NCBI RefSeq assembly: GCF_030345335.1
Contig: NZ_JAPVRC010000003.1
Coordinates: forward strand, 248,001 to 312,000
Length of the DNA stretch: 64,000 bases
Origin: Halobacillus campisalis
GTDB lineage: Bacteria; Bacillota; Bacilli; Bacillales; Halobacillaceae
Direction: 5' to 3'
Part shown: in pieces, positions 34,578 through 42,454 of the stretch
How the letters are laid out: every line of letters starts with the position of its first letter
How positions within the stretch are numbered: position 1 is the first letter of the stretch
Made by a program: the position numbers and the translations under genes
The notes under the pieces: generated by a model
Database searches by the model: none
What the model was told of the DNA's origin: nothing
The model's input: the letters and a program-made list of their open reading frames with translations, nothing else

Positions 34578-34991
34578 TTAATTTTGTCGCTTAGTCCGTA
34601 AGTAATAAAGATATAGATAAGATGCAAGAAAACAAACGAAGACTATTCCTCCTACGAGTATTCCAGCACCCAAATCACCTGTAAAGGTAACTAAGACTCC
34701 AAAACCGATGGCAATAAATGTACTCACAACTATTGAAATGATTAATCCTTTTTTGGGGGAATTTTTACTCGATTCATGATCTACACTAATGCTCATGGAT
34801 AAATATGCAGATACGACACCTGTAAGAATCAAAACATACCATACTGGATTATCTGTCATACTACCCATTCCTTTAGTGACCAGGTCATATCCCAATATAC
34901 CGATGATTCCAATGGTTTGAACCATAAATAAAACCCTTATATTTTCTAAGTTTTTCAATTTCAATCGTTCATCCGTTATTTTTTTCATCAT
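34578..34991 (-). CDS. Four-helix membrane protein, module 2
   Basis: A 137-residue protein with four hydrophobic segments. It is clearly paralogous to the module 3 protein at 57651-58082: KITDERLKLKNLENIR/KIKDERLILQNLKNIR, GILGYDLVTKG in both, and S(I/V)SVDHE after helix two. The start ATG overlaps the regulator's stop (ATGA) with AAGGAGGAG upstream, so the two are co-translated. It may modulate or be controlled by the regulator; its function is unknown. Confidence 0.82.
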   Translation of the reverse strand: MMKKITDERLKLKNLENIRVLFMVQTIGIIGILGYDLVTKGMGSMTDNPVWYVLILTGVVSAYLSMSISVDHESSKNSPKKGLIISIVVSTFIAIGFGVLVTFTGDLGAGILVGGIVFVCFLASYLYLYYLRTKRQN

Positions 34992-35197
34992 TTCGTTCGC
35001 TCCTCCTTATCCACCCAGAATAGTTCATCCAGTGACTTTTGTACGACGTCACAAATCGAAAGACATAATTTTAAAGTAGGATTATACTTCCCTTTTTCTA
35101 TTAAACTAATGGTTTGACGGGTGACACCTATTTTTTCAGCTAATTGCTGCTGGGTTAAATTCACCTGAACCCGAGCTATCTTTACGTTATTTTTCAC
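34988..35197 (-). CDS. Small XRE regulator, module 2
   Basis: A 69-residue helix-turn-helix protein: VKIARVQVNLTQQQLAEKIG, then VTRQTISLIEKGKYNPTLKL. It starts at GTG 35197 behind GGAGGAGGG. The sequence is nearly identical to the module 3 regulator (58063-58287), with the same NNHVK/NNVK start and ELFWV/EVFWI end. It probably binds the 39-bp operator just upstream. Confidence 0.85.
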   Translation of the reverse strand: MKNNVKIARVQVNLTQQQLAEKIGVTRQTISLIEKGKYNPTLKLCLSICDVVQKSLDELFWVDKEERTK

Positions 35198-35227
35198 CTA
35201 TATAATCCCTCCTCCTACCCCTTTAAC

Positions 35228-35266
35228 TGTAATATATAGTTTACATTATTCAATATATAGATTACA
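35228..35266 (-). promoter_or_regulatory. 39-bp operator of module 2
   Basis: TGTAATATATAGTTTACA, a 6-base spacer, then AATATATAGATTACA. The module 3 operator at 58314-58352 has the same length and layout. The site is just upstream of the regulator gene. Confidence 0.78.
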
Positions 35267-35280
35267 AACCACCCATAAAA

Positions 35281-35312
35281 ATGACGCTAATCTTTTGATG
35301 AGAGAAGCGTCT
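35281..35312 (-). terminator. Weak terminator after the small two-helix pseudogene
   Basis: GACGCT and AGCGTC pair around a long loop, with ATTTTTATGG after it on the minus strand. Confidence 0.45.
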
Positions 35313-35386
35313 TTCCAGAAGAAATCATATGGTTCACTCCACAGAATGGGCCTATTAAGCAATATTGAGCGCAAAACTTAGTACGC

Positions 35387-35424
35387 TAAAGCCCCCGTTA
35401 CAGTAAGACTTGAATTCAAGATAG
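35387..35424. repeat. R1 short repeat, copy 2
   Basis: Minus strand: ATCTTGAATTCAAGTCTTAC then TGTAACGGGGGC. One of the best consensus copies, 3' of the two-helix pseudogene and before its weak terminator. Confidence 0.75.
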
Positions 35425-35440
35425 TATTGATATTTACGTA

Positions 35441-35623
35441 CTATTTCTTAGGCGAGTGTTTATTTTCTACAATCTTAGATACGCCCGTAAGAAGCAACCC
35501 AATAGTAGCAATAATATAAGAAAAAAGATTACTCCCATTTCATTCATTATCCATAATAGCTAATGCTAGACCTGCCGCTACAAACATTGAGAATCCCAGC
35601 CAAAATAACTTTCTATGTATCAT
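35441..35623 (-). pseudogene. Two-helix membrane protein with an in-frame TGA
   Basis: From ATG 35623 (behind GGAGGTG) the frame stays constant to a stop at 35441. It is broken once by TGA after MDNE and then continues with NGSNLFSYIIATIGLLLTGV. Both halves are hydrophobic and fit one 60-residue, two-helix protein, so this is probably a nonsense mutation in a small gene. Confidence 0.6.
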
Positions 35624-35689
35624 ACTACACCTCCAGCAACGACTTGTAAGTTGGAATAGTATCACACAATTCTAAAAATAAAAATGAAA

Positions 35690-35715
35690 AAGCGTAATCC
35701 TTTAAGATTACGCTT
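35690..35715 (-). terminator. Terminator of the quinone-oxidoreductase gene
   Basis: A 10-bp stem (AAGCGTAATC and complement, 6-nt loop) followed by a T-rich stretch on the minus strand. Confidence 0.82.
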
Positions 35716-35786
35716 CCAGCACTGTTAAAGGAGTGCTTGTATTATCTTGAGCTTAAAAGAACCGCTCACTTCCTGTCGGTCAAGCT

Positions 35787-36782
35787 TTATGAAAGAATGT
35801 TCACAACCGTCCTTCCCCTTACTTTTCCTTGTAAGATCTCCGACAAGGTAGCTGGAAGATCTTTTAGAGAAACTTCTTTTTCAATCTCTCCTAAATCATC
35901 CGGTTTCAAATCTGTAGACATCCGCTTCCATAACTTCTCCCTCAAGTCTTTAGGACAATATACAGAATCGATGCCGAGCAAATTCACACCTCTAAGGATG
36001 AAAGGGAAGACCGTTGTCGGCACTTCTATGCCGGCAGTCAAGCCACTGACAGCAACGGCCCCACCATATTTCGTATTGCTCAGGACAGAGGCCAATGTTT
36101 TTCCTCCAACGGGATCGACCACACCTGCCCATTTCTGCTTACTGATTGGGCGGATTTTCTCTGGTGTCACTTCTTCCCGGGAAATAATTTCTTGTGCACC
36201 TAACTTTTTCAAATATTCGTGTTCCGAATCTTTACCTGTACTAGCCGTCACATGGTATCCACGTTTTGCGAGCATCGAAACAGCCATACTGCCGACACCA
36301 CCTGTAGATCCGGTTACAAGAATCGTTCCGTCTTCCGGTGTGACGCCGCTTTCTTCGAGGCGATGGACAGAAAGCGCTGCTGTGAATCCTGCCGTACCAA
36401 ACGCCATCGCTTCCTTCAAGGACATATTCTCCGGCAATGGTACGACCCAATCCGCAGGCACTCGAGCGTATTCGCTGTATCCACCATAATGAGACACACC
36501 CAATTCATAGCTCGTGACAACCACTTCGTCCCCTTCTTGATAACGGTCATCATCCGATGAAACAACAGTCCCAGCAAGGTCGATGCCAGGTACGAAAGGG
36601 TACGATTGTACAATCTTCCCATTCGGAATACTGGCTAACCCATCTTTATAGTTGACGCTGGAATAGTGGACACGAATCGTCACATCTCCTTCTGGCAGAT
36701 CATTTATAGATAACGATTCTACACCCACTGTAAAATCTTCGTCCGTCTTGTTCACCACAAGAGCTTTGAATTCTTTGGTCAT
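35787..36782 (-). CDS. Quinone oxidoreductase/acrylyl-CoA-reductase-like MDR protein (YhdH/YhfP family)
   Basis: A 331-residue zinc-free medium-chain dehydrogenase. The NADPH Rossmann fold shows GSTGGVGSMAVSML near residue 160, and the N-terminal GroES-like domain contains SSVNYKDGL and GIDLAGTV, both hallmarks of the YhdH/AcuI group. Members reduce acrylyl-CoA or quinone-like alkenes. It is divergently oriented from a TetR regulator, and the shared intergenic operators suggest control by it. Confidence 0.88.
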   Translation of the reverse strand: MTKEFKALVVNKTDEDFTVGVESLSINDLPEGDVTIRVHYSSVNYKDGLASIPNGKIVQSYPFVPGIDLAGTVVSSDDDRYQEGDEVVVTSYELGVSHYGGYSEYARVPADWVVPLPENMSLKEAMAFGTAGFTAALSVHRLEESGVTPEDGTILVTGSTGGVGSMAVSMLAKRGYHVTASTGKDSEHEYLKKLGAQEIISREEVTPEKIRPISKQKWAGVVDPVGGKTLASVLSNTKYGGAVAVSGLTAGIEVPTTVFPFILRGVNLLGIDSVYCPKDLREKLWKRMSTDLKPDDLGEIEKEVSLKDLPATLSEILQGKVRGRTVVNILS

Positions 36783-36839
36783 CTGTACATTTCCCCTTCC
36801 AAATAGTCATTTAATAGCTTATGAACCTATCATATATCA

Positions 36840-36883
36840 TTTTATACTGACCGGTCAATTTATTTTGAACGGTCAGTATAAAA
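36840..36883. promoter_or_regulatory. TetR operator region in a divergent promoter
   Basis: TTTTATACTGACC at 36840-36852 is mirrored exactly at 36871-36883. Within it are two palindromic cores, TGACCGGTCA and the near-palindrome TGAACGGTCA. The region lies between the divergent oxidoreductase and TetR genes, so one regulator could control both. Confidence 0.82.
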
Positions 36884-36942
36884 CACTCGTGTACTTCTAC
36901 AATTTCTTGTATAATGAAGAGGAATATCCTATGGAGGTTCGA

Positions 36943-37542
36943 TTGAATATGGAAAAAAAAGCAAAACAGAGACGAAAGCAGATATTGAAAGCTGCCTTTC
37001 AAGCCGCAATTGAAAAAGGCTATGAATCCGTCACCTTACAGGACATCGCAAATTATGCGGATGTCAGTAAAGGTGTCACTAACTATTATTTTAAAAATAA
37101 ATCCGATGTCTTCACACAATTGTTTGAATGGCTTACGACACGCATCCATGAAAAAGAAGCTGCGTCCATCAGTGAGCATGAAACAGCCGTCAAAAAGCTG
37201 GAAGCCTATCTAAATTGTGTGTTCAGCAGTCCAGAAGAAAATAAAAACTTCTATCGTGTGTATCTGGATTTTTTAGCGCAAGTGAAAAATAACGATTCGT
37301 ATAAAGAGATCAACCTGAAATTCTACGAAAACTGTTGGTCCATCGGCAGAGACATCATCCATCAAGGGCTAAAAGAAGGGATTTTTGAAGTCGATGATGT
37401 GGAACAAACGTCTATCAGCATCCGCTGTATGATTGATGGGAGCTTGATTCAATGGTTGATGAGAGACGACGATCAACTGCACGAGTATTACCGGACCAAC
37501 TGTTTTGAGTCCATCCTAAAAATTCTTCAATACAAAAAATAA
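36943..37542 (+). CDS. TetR-family transcriptional regulator
   Basis: A protein of about 199 residues with an N-terminal TetR helix-turn-helix (ILKAAFQAAIEKGYESVT, then LQDIANYADVSKGVTNYYF) and an all-helical ligand domain. TTG 36943 has GGAGG just upstream, and a -10 TATAAT at 36910-36915 would put the transcript start too close for the ATG at 36931, though that ATG is also possible. It probably represses itself and the divergent oxidoreductase gene. The inducer is unknown; a reactive electrophile would fit the target. Confidence 0.87.
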   Translation: MNMEKKAKQRRKQILKAAFQAAIEKGYESVTLQDIANYADVSKGVTNYYFKNKSDVFTQLFEWLTTRIHEKEAASISEHETAVKKLEAYLNCVFSSPEENKNFYRVYLDFLAQVKNNDSYKEINLKFYENCWSIGRDIIHQGLKEGIFEVDDVEQTSISIRCMIDGSLIQWLMRDDDQLHEYYRTNCFESILKILQYKK

Positions 37543-37568
37543 AGCGACCGCATCCGGTCGCTTTTTCT
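37541..37568 (+). terminator. Terminator of the TetR gene
   Basis: A 10-bp stem (AAAGCGACCG and complement) followed by TTTT. Confidence 0.83.
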
Positions 37569-37599
37569 ATGAGACAGGTGTCATCATTTGATGGTACAT

Positions 37600-37740
37600 C
37601 TACAACGTCTGCCTCCCATCATGATCTCCACCAGCTTCACTCAGTTCCTCATATAAGTGCTTCGAACGTTTCATTCCAGGGACGGGAAGCTGCATGTTCT
37701 CTGCTGAATCAAGATGGAATCTTAAAGAGCGACCATCCAT
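37600..37740 (-). pseudogene. C-terminal remnant of a beta-hydroxyacid dehydrogenase
   Basis: A 46-residue frame contains DGRSLRFHLDSAENMQLPVP and SKHLYEELSEAG. It resembles the C-terminal helical end of 3-hydroxyisobutyrate/6-phosphogluconate-type dehydrogenases. There is no N-terminal Rossmann domain in any frame upstream, so it is a decayed fragment. Confidence 0.4.
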
Positions 37741-38008
37741 GATACACTTACTTCCGAGGATCCGTCTCTGTTACGAGTTCTAAGACATCACGCCTTCTAG
37801 ACCTTTGGTAGAAGTCACTGCCTGTACTCTCCTATTACCCGTTAGGGAACTATTTTCATAGGTCATGGTGCGAGTTTAGTATGTATATTACCAACAAAAA
37901 AAACGTCCATTTTTATAAAAGTTCTTTTTTGTATTGGGGGTGTTCAACTAAATTGCAGACAGACCCCATAAGAATTATAATCCCACTGGTTACTTAGGTT
38001 TTATTCTT

Positions 38009-38165
38009 TTACACTAACTTTATTCCGTTAGCAACAACACCAATGAAGCCGGTAATAATAAATACATATACGACAAACGAGGACGTTAATTAAAGAGATT
38101 CGGTAAATAAGCCAACCGCAAAAATAAGAAAACTACATATTCATGCACCAATCGTTTTATTGTAA
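38009..38165 (-). pseudogene. Decayed two-helix membrane protein
   Basis: A frame with two internal stops reads as two hydrophobic segments (ICSFLIFAVGLFTESL and SSFVVYVFIITGFIGVVANG) behind a good TAGGAGGAC site, but it lacks a start codon. It resembles the two-helix gene at 35441-35623 in layout. Confidence 0.45.
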
Positions 38166-38349
38166 ATATGTTGTCCTCCTAATTAAATTATTTTCTTGTT
38201 TTTTCACAAGGCGATATTGAAGTGTCTCACTTCACAAAGTTTTAACTTATACATTTGAAACTTTACTTACTCAACTTTCATTTTACATAAAATGGAGGAA
38301 CTCCCTGAAACAGAAGTTACTCTATGCACACGAATAATCGAACTTATTG

Positions 38350-38847
38350 TTATTCTTTTCCACAAAACTCCAAAATATATAAACCCTCAGATGCCTCGGG
38401 TGCTTCAAAAAATTTAGTAACATGATTAAAAACCGCTTCCGTGTCAAAAGCTGCTCTTTCGGGTTGTTCGTTACGCCTTTGTGCAATTTGACGTAGGCAT
38501 TGCTCGTTATTTATATTAAGATAAATTAGTTGATGGCTTGCATTGACCTCTGATGCCATATCCAAAAACCACTTTCGCAGTTTTTGAGTATTAGCTGGAA
38601 AATCCATTACTACATCTGTACCCACACTTAGCATGCTTTGGACATGCTTTTTCACCAACGGCTTGAGTTGCGCTGAATATTTTTTATAGTCCTCAAATGA
38701 TGCAATCTGATTGGGATAAAGGGATGAAAGCCATTCGTCCTCAGACAATAGTACCGCATGTTTATCTATCGCCAATTGTTTTGATTTAGTTGATTTTCCT
38801 GCTCCCATTTTTCCACAGAAAAAGTATAGCGTCCCCATTTTTTTCAT
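38350..38847 (-). CDS. P-loop kinase/ATPase (zeta-toxin-like or nucleotide kinase)
   Basis: A 165-residue AAA/P-loop protein with Walker A GKMGAGKST near residue 12, a DEWLSSLYP segment, a basic helix-rich middle and RRNEQPERAAF, which resembles a lid with arginines. It could be a small-molecule kinase or zeta-like enzyme; the substrate is not clear. The sequence in front of the start (AACCGCGGGGGCTATAAAT) looks like the end of an R1 repeat, and no normal ribosome site is visible. Confidence 0.72.
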   Translation of the reverse strand: MKKMGTLYFFCGKMGAGKSTKSKQLAIDKHAVLLSEDEWLSSLYPNQIASFEDYKKYSAQLKPLVKKHVQSMLSVGTDVVMDFPANTQKLRKWFLDMASEVNASHQLIYLNINNEQCLRQIAQRRNEQPERAAFDTEAVFNHVTKFFEAPEASEGLYILEFCGKE

Positions 38848-39007
38848 ATTTATAGCCCCCGCGGTTATTTTAGTGGTTGTAGCCCTAGTTTATTTTCTAT
38901 ATTTCCCCAACCAATGCAGAACTTACTTTATTTTAATATAAAGAAGCTAAGCTCGAAATTTTTGCTAGCCTGCTTCGTTAGTACAATAAATGGATAGCTA
39001 ATGTGCA

Positions 39008-39050
39008 GCTATCGCCCCAGTTAGCTGAAAGCTTGAATTCAAGATATCTT
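39008..39050. repeat. R1 short repeat, copy 3
   Basis: Minus strand: AAAGATATCTTGAATTCAAG then CTTTCAGCTAACTGGGGC. It lies 3' of the DUF4181-like gene. Confidence 0.75.
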
Positions 39051-39094
39051 TGATTTAAACATATCAAACACAACTGTTATCTTAGTCACAACAT

Positions 39095-39460
39095 CTACTC
39101 TAAAAATGGAAAGTTATCAACGTTATACACAATAACAAGACTCAGTATAAGTAACATCATTGTGCTTATATATTGCTTTGAATCTTTAATAAAGATGAAT
39201 TCCATAATTGCCTGAAATCCTAATGTTATTGCTAAATAGGACATAAAAAAATATTTTATTAATGTGTCTGAGTTGAAATCAATGCCAGACCATAGTGCAC
39301 TTAAAAAGACAAACAGGATTATACCTCTCCCCCAACGGTCAAGATTTTTCCCGGGTGTTTCTGATATTCTTACCTTCTCAACCCTAAGAATCTTATTTGT
39401 AATTTTTTCTGTCATAAACATCAAGGTAATCAATACAATTAAAAACACTAAGAACTCCAC
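39095..39460 (-). CDS. DUF4181-like membrane protein
   Basis: A 121-residue protein with about four hydrophobic segments and the motif KVRISETPGKNLDRWGRGIILF, recalled from the DUF4181 family of Bacillus membrane proteins with unknown role. It starts at GTG 39460 with GGGGGG upstream. It lies in a run of small same-strand genes separated by R1 repeats. Confidence 0.72.
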   Translation of the reverse strand: MEFLVFLIVLITLMFMTEKITNKILRVEKVRISETPGKNLDRWGRGIILFVFLSALWSGIDFNSDTLIKYFFMSYLAITLGFQAIMEFIFIKDSKQYISTMMLLILSLVIVYNVDNFPFLE

Positions 39461-39559
39461 CTAATCCCCCCTTACATTAACATTGAACAATTATCAAATT
39501 ACTGGTAAAGGCTAGAAAATTTACGCCTGGGTAGCAATGAAGTCCCTATTAAGGTTGCT

Positions 39560-39601
39560 CAATCGCCCCCAGTTACGTGAAGACTCGATATCAAGATATT
39601 T
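39560..39601. repeat. R1 short repeat, copy 4
   Basis: Minus strand: ATATCTTGATATCGAGTCTT then CACGTAACTGGGGGC. It is 3' of the 39628-39852 gene. Confidence 0.75.
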
Positions 39602-39627
39602 TAAACTTGCACTGTAAAACTAACCTC

Positions 39628-39852
39628 TTATCTATTAATTAATTTTGCAATATTAATTAATAGTGTAGCTGCCACAACAATTGAAAAAGAACCACTTATA
39701 AAAGAGAAAATATAATCCGAATCTTTAATACTGTTTATTGTTAGTAATACACAAGAAATCAAAACGACTGCAGGAGCAATTATCCCATAACCTAATGGGA
39801 CTTTTTTGATGGTTTTGTCAATTCCGGTATTTCTTTCGGTGTTTTTTGACAT
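39628..39852 (-). CDS. Small membrane protein, unknown
   Basis: A 74-residue protein with two hydrophobic segments, starting at ATG 39852 behind AGGAGGT. No family was recognised. It is followed by an R1 repeat. Confidence 0.65.
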   Translation of the reverse strand: MSKNTERNTGIDKTIKKVPLGYGIIAPAVVLISCVLLTINSIKDSDYIFSFISGSFSIVVAATLLINIAKLINR

Positions 39853-39960
39853 ATTAATACCTCCTAGCGTCGAAATCTCTAATATTGTATTTTAACTATA
39901 ACATCAATAAACCATATATTTCCTAAGGAATTGCGTAGTATTAGACCTGATTATTGAACA

Positions 39961-40000
39961 ATTGCCCCCGATACAGAAAGACTCGAAGTTGAGATATATC
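39961..40000. repeat. R1 short repeat, copy 5
   Basis: Minus strand: ATATCTCAACTTCGAGTCTT then TCTGTATCGGGGGC. A slightly diverged copy 3' of the 40013-40204 gene. Confidence 0.65.
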
Positions 40001-40012
40001 ATAGAAGTTCTA

Positions 40013-40204
40013 TTACTTATCTTTATCGTGTTTCTTAATAAAATTTGTAAAGGTCAAGATATATAATAGTATGGTAGTCGATATAAAATAAACTACCTTG
40101 CCCGTTGGTTCCATATCAAAATTAAAAATTAATTCAGCTATCCACATACCAAAGAACACAAGAACAGGAGTCCCAATGATTTTTAATAAAGTCTCTTTAT
40201 TCAT
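40013..40204 (-). CDS. Small membrane protein, unknown
   Basis: A 63-residue protein with two hydrophobic segments and a basic C-terminus (KKHDKDK). It starts at ATG 40204 behind AGGAGGG. No family was recognised; it belongs to the R1-flanked array. Confidence 0.65.
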   Translation of the reverse strand: MNKETLLKIIGTPVLVFFGMWIAELIFNFDMEPTGKVVYFISTTILLYILTFTNFIKKHDKDK

Positions 40205-40241
40205 AATATCCCTCCTGCCGACAATTCAACTATTTTTTACA

Positions 40242-40281
40242 TTATAGCCCCAGTAACAAGAAGAATTGAAATCAAGATAAC
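40242..40281. repeat. R1 short repeat, copy 6
   Basis: Minus strand: GTTATCTTGATTTCAATTCT then TCTTGTTACTGGGGCTAT. It lies 3' of the 43-residue gene. Confidence 0.7.
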
Positions 40282-40304
40282 CGTTAAATTCTAAGGCTTC
40301 AAAA

Positions 40305-40436
40305 TTAGTCCCTTTCCTTCTTCTTAGTTTCATTTTGTTTTTCCGAATTTTCAAGTAGTTTTTCCCCGAGCAACTTAATATTGCGCGCAATAGCTATTAG
40401 AACCACTAATATTCCGATTAAAATTAGTTCTAGCAT
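40305..40436 (-). CDS. 43-residue membrane protein
   Basis: A short protein starting at ATG 40436 behind GGAGTG, with one hydrophobic segment (LELILIGILVVLIAIA) and a charged tail (KQNETKKKERD). It is the first gene of the R1-flanked array; the longer frame upstream is not supported. Confidence 0.6.
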   Translation of the reverse strand: MLELILIGILVVLIAIARNIKLLGEKLLENSEKQNETKKKERD

Positions 40437-40549
40437 CTTTTCACTCCTAACTATTACAGTTATATTCGCATTACCTTTGGAAAAAGAATTTGTTAGTTTA
40501 ATCATTTCAAAATTCTTCAATCTCCGCAATACTTTCCAAAAATTCATTT

Positions 40550-40609
40550 TATCTCGAAACTGAGTCTTCCACTAACCTGCCCTTATCTATAAAACTCAGT
40601 TCCGAGATA
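40550..40609. repeat. Short inverted repeat with dispersed-repeat ends (copy D)
   Basis: TATCTCGAAACTGAG (40550-40564) and CTCAGTTCCGAGATA (40595-40609) pair with one mismatch around 30 bases. The CTCAGTTTCGAG-type end matches the outer arm of copy C (28616-28627), in the opposite order, so it may be a deletion remnant. Confidence 0.5.
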
Positions 40610-40643
40610 CCTCCCCATCTATCCCTTCAAATTCACTCACTAC

Positions 40644-40677
40644 AAAAAACGCCCGTCCCCATAAGGACCAGGCGTTT
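40644..40677 (-). terminator. Terminator of the thioesterase gene
   Basis: AAACGCC...GGCGTTT with GTCC/GGAC continuing the stem, and a T-run on the minus strand. Confidence 0.8.
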
Positions 40678-40679
40678 CT

Positions 40680-41084
40680 CTATAAAGATTCCTCATTATA
40701 CAAATGACCAAGCAATTCTTTCCGAATATCGTCCGGGATTCGTTCCGGTGTTTGCTTCTCCAAATTGTAGTTCACGTACGTCGTATGCCCTTTTGCACAC
40801 AGCGTATCCTTTTGCCAGACTTCTTCATACAACTGCAAACTCGTATTGCCGACCTTTTTTACCCATGTGCAGATGTCGACGTCGATGCCGAAATAAATCT
40901 GGCTGACGTAATCGATGTTCATATTAATGATGATCATTTTCCAATGGTCAAAATTGTCGTCAGGTGTAAAGAGCTTGAACAGCGGGTTGCGCCCGGCTTC
41001 GAGCCAGACGGGCACGACGGTGTTATTGATATGTCCGACTCCATCGGTTTCGGACACGCGAGGTTCGATAGTCATTTTAAACAT
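40680..41084 (-). CDS. Acyl-CoA thioesterase (4HBT hot-dog fold)
   Basis: A 134-residue hot-dog protein with the opening VSETDGVGHINNTVVPVWLEAGR, in which the Asp-containing 4HBT motif and the helix after it are clear. Members hydrolyse acyl-CoA thioesters. The start is ATG 41084 behind GGGAGG; the frame upstream is not supported. It lies 14 bases after the iron alcohol dehydrogenase gene and is probably co-transcribed. Confidence 0.85.
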   Translation of the reverse strand: MFKMTIEPRVSETDGVGHINNTVVPVWLEAGRNPLFKLFTPDDNFDHWKMIIINMNIDYVSQIYFGIDVDICTWVKKVGNTSLQLYEEVWQKDTLCAKGHTTYVNYNLEKQTPERIPDDIRKELLGHLYNEESL

Positions 41085-41097
41085 GGCGATCCTCCCT

Positions 41098-42273
41098 TTA
41101 CCGATTGTGAGTGAACGTACCTTGAAAGGCATTATAGTAAATCTCTTTTATGCTTTTTTCATCCAATTGTTTCGGGCTTCTTTTCAGCAGTCTCGCTTGT
41201 TTAAGAGCGTTTTCCGTTAGAGATTCAACGTCGTCTCTTTGGATGTTATAGGCGATAAGCTTCGTAGGTAAGCCCACATCCTCGACAAGATAAAATAAAG
41301 CCTGGACCGTGTCCTGGGCGATCGTCCGCCGGTCTTTGCCTTTGGTCGGCACACCCATCACGTCAGCGACTTTCACGAGTTTATCGAGACACGCCAGCCA
41401 TATGCTGTCATAAACATAAGGCAGCAATACCGCATTGGATTCACCGTGGGGGATCTTGAATTGGCCGCCTAGGGGATAGGCTAACGCATGGACGCCAGCT
41501 ACGCCTGCATTGAAAAAGCTCAGGCCGGCGATCAAGCTGCCTGACGCCATTTGCTCGCGGGCCTCTCTGTCCGCTCCATTCCAGACGGCTGTTCTAATAT
41601 TAGCCGTGATTTTGCCGATCGCTTCTAACGCCAGCGAATCGGTCAGCGGCGTCGACTGCGTCGATGTATAGGCTTCTAATGCATGGACAAGCGCGTCAAT
41701 CCCACTCGCGGCGGTTACTTTTTGCGGCAGCGTGTAAGTTAATAACGGATCGACAATCGCATAGTCAGCAAGCAGATAATCGTGGGTGATGACATCCTTC
41801 GTATCTTTCAGAGAGAATACGGAAATATCAGTCACCTCCGAGCCCGTGCCTGCAGTCGTAGGGATGAGTACTTTAGGGACTCCCTGGCGTTTTAATACCT
41901 TCTCTCCGTTTAGGTTCAAGTACTCATGGATCTCCCCTGGGTTCTCTAGCAGGACGGACACGGCCTTCGCAAGGTCGAGCGCACTCCCTCCGCCTATGCC
42001 GATGACGAGTTCCGGCTGGTAGTGGCGGGCTTGTTCGACGGCTTGATCCGCCGTTTCAATCGGCAGCTCGGCTACGACGTCTGAGATGACGTTCCATTCT
42101 ATCTCCTTCTTACGTAATAATTCAATAACGGGTTCTATAATTTTAAGTTCTTCGAGCATCGGGTCCGTGATGATCAGGGCGTTCTTGACGTCGAGGGTTT
42201 CGATGATGTCGGTCAGCCTATGTAAGGACTCTTCTCCGTAGTAAATGTGTTTCGGTGATATGAATGGATAGAT
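41098..42273 (-). CDS. Iron-containing alcohol dehydrogenase, probable ATC start
   Basis: An iron-type alcohol dehydrogenase of about 391 residues. The cofactor motif GGGSALDLAKA and metal-ligand residues in SGIDALVHALEAY, GVHALAYPLGG and IPHGESNAV are clear. The family N-terminus (YPFISPKHIYYGEESLHRL) lies upstream of the first ATG at 42159 in the same frame. No ATG, GTG or TTG precedes it after an in-frame stop, but ATC at 42271-42273 has AAGGAG seven bases upstream. A non-AUG start is therefore likely, though a small sequence error is possible. The natural substrate is unknown. Confidence 0.85.
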   Translation of the reverse strand: MYPFISPKHIYYGEESLHRLTDIIETLDVKNALIITDPMLEELKIIEPVIELLRKKEIEWNVISDVVAELPIETADQAVEQARHYQPELVIGIGGGSALDLAKAVSVLLENPGEIHEYLNLNGEKVLKRQGVPKVLIPTTAGTGSEVTDISVFSLKDTKDVITHDYLLADYAIVDPLLTYTLPQKVTAASGIDALVHALEAYTSTQSTPLTDSLALEAIGKITANIRTAVWNGADREAREQMASGSLIAGLSFFNAGVAGVHALAYPLGGQFKIPHGESNAVLLPYVYDSIWLACLDKLVKVADVMGVPTKGKDRRTIAQDTVQALFYLVEDVGLPTKLIAYNIQRDDVESLTENALKQARLLKRSPKQLDEKSIKEIYYNAFQGTFTHNR

Positions 42274-42420
42274 ACGATCACTCCTTCATGATTTAGGTAA
42301 CGCTTCCAATATATTGATTTTAAGATGGGGAAGTGTACTCGTCAACTATTATGAAGGAGGTGAGGTACGGAGATTCAAAGCACCCCTGCCTTCCCGCCTC
42401 TCCCTGGCTCCGATAAAGTT

Positions 42421-42428
42421 TGATATAA
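42421..42428 (+). promoter_or_regulatory. Extended -10 promoter of the response-regulator operon
   Basis: TGATATAAT, an extended -10 box, about 27 bases before the TTG start of the regulator gene. No good -35 is visible, which suits an extended -10 promoter. Confidence 0.55.
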
Positions 42429-42454
42429 TTTCCATAGAAAGCGTGGTGAGTTCG

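Noticed and set aside
35441-35623. Selenocysteine reading of the in-frame TGA
   Set aside because: No SECIS-like hairpin or selenoprotein machinery is seen; a nonsense mutation is simpler.
39008-40281. R1 repeats as integron attC sites
   Set aside because: They lack RYYYAAC and GTTRRRY core boxes and no integrase gene is in the window, so the integron name is not used.
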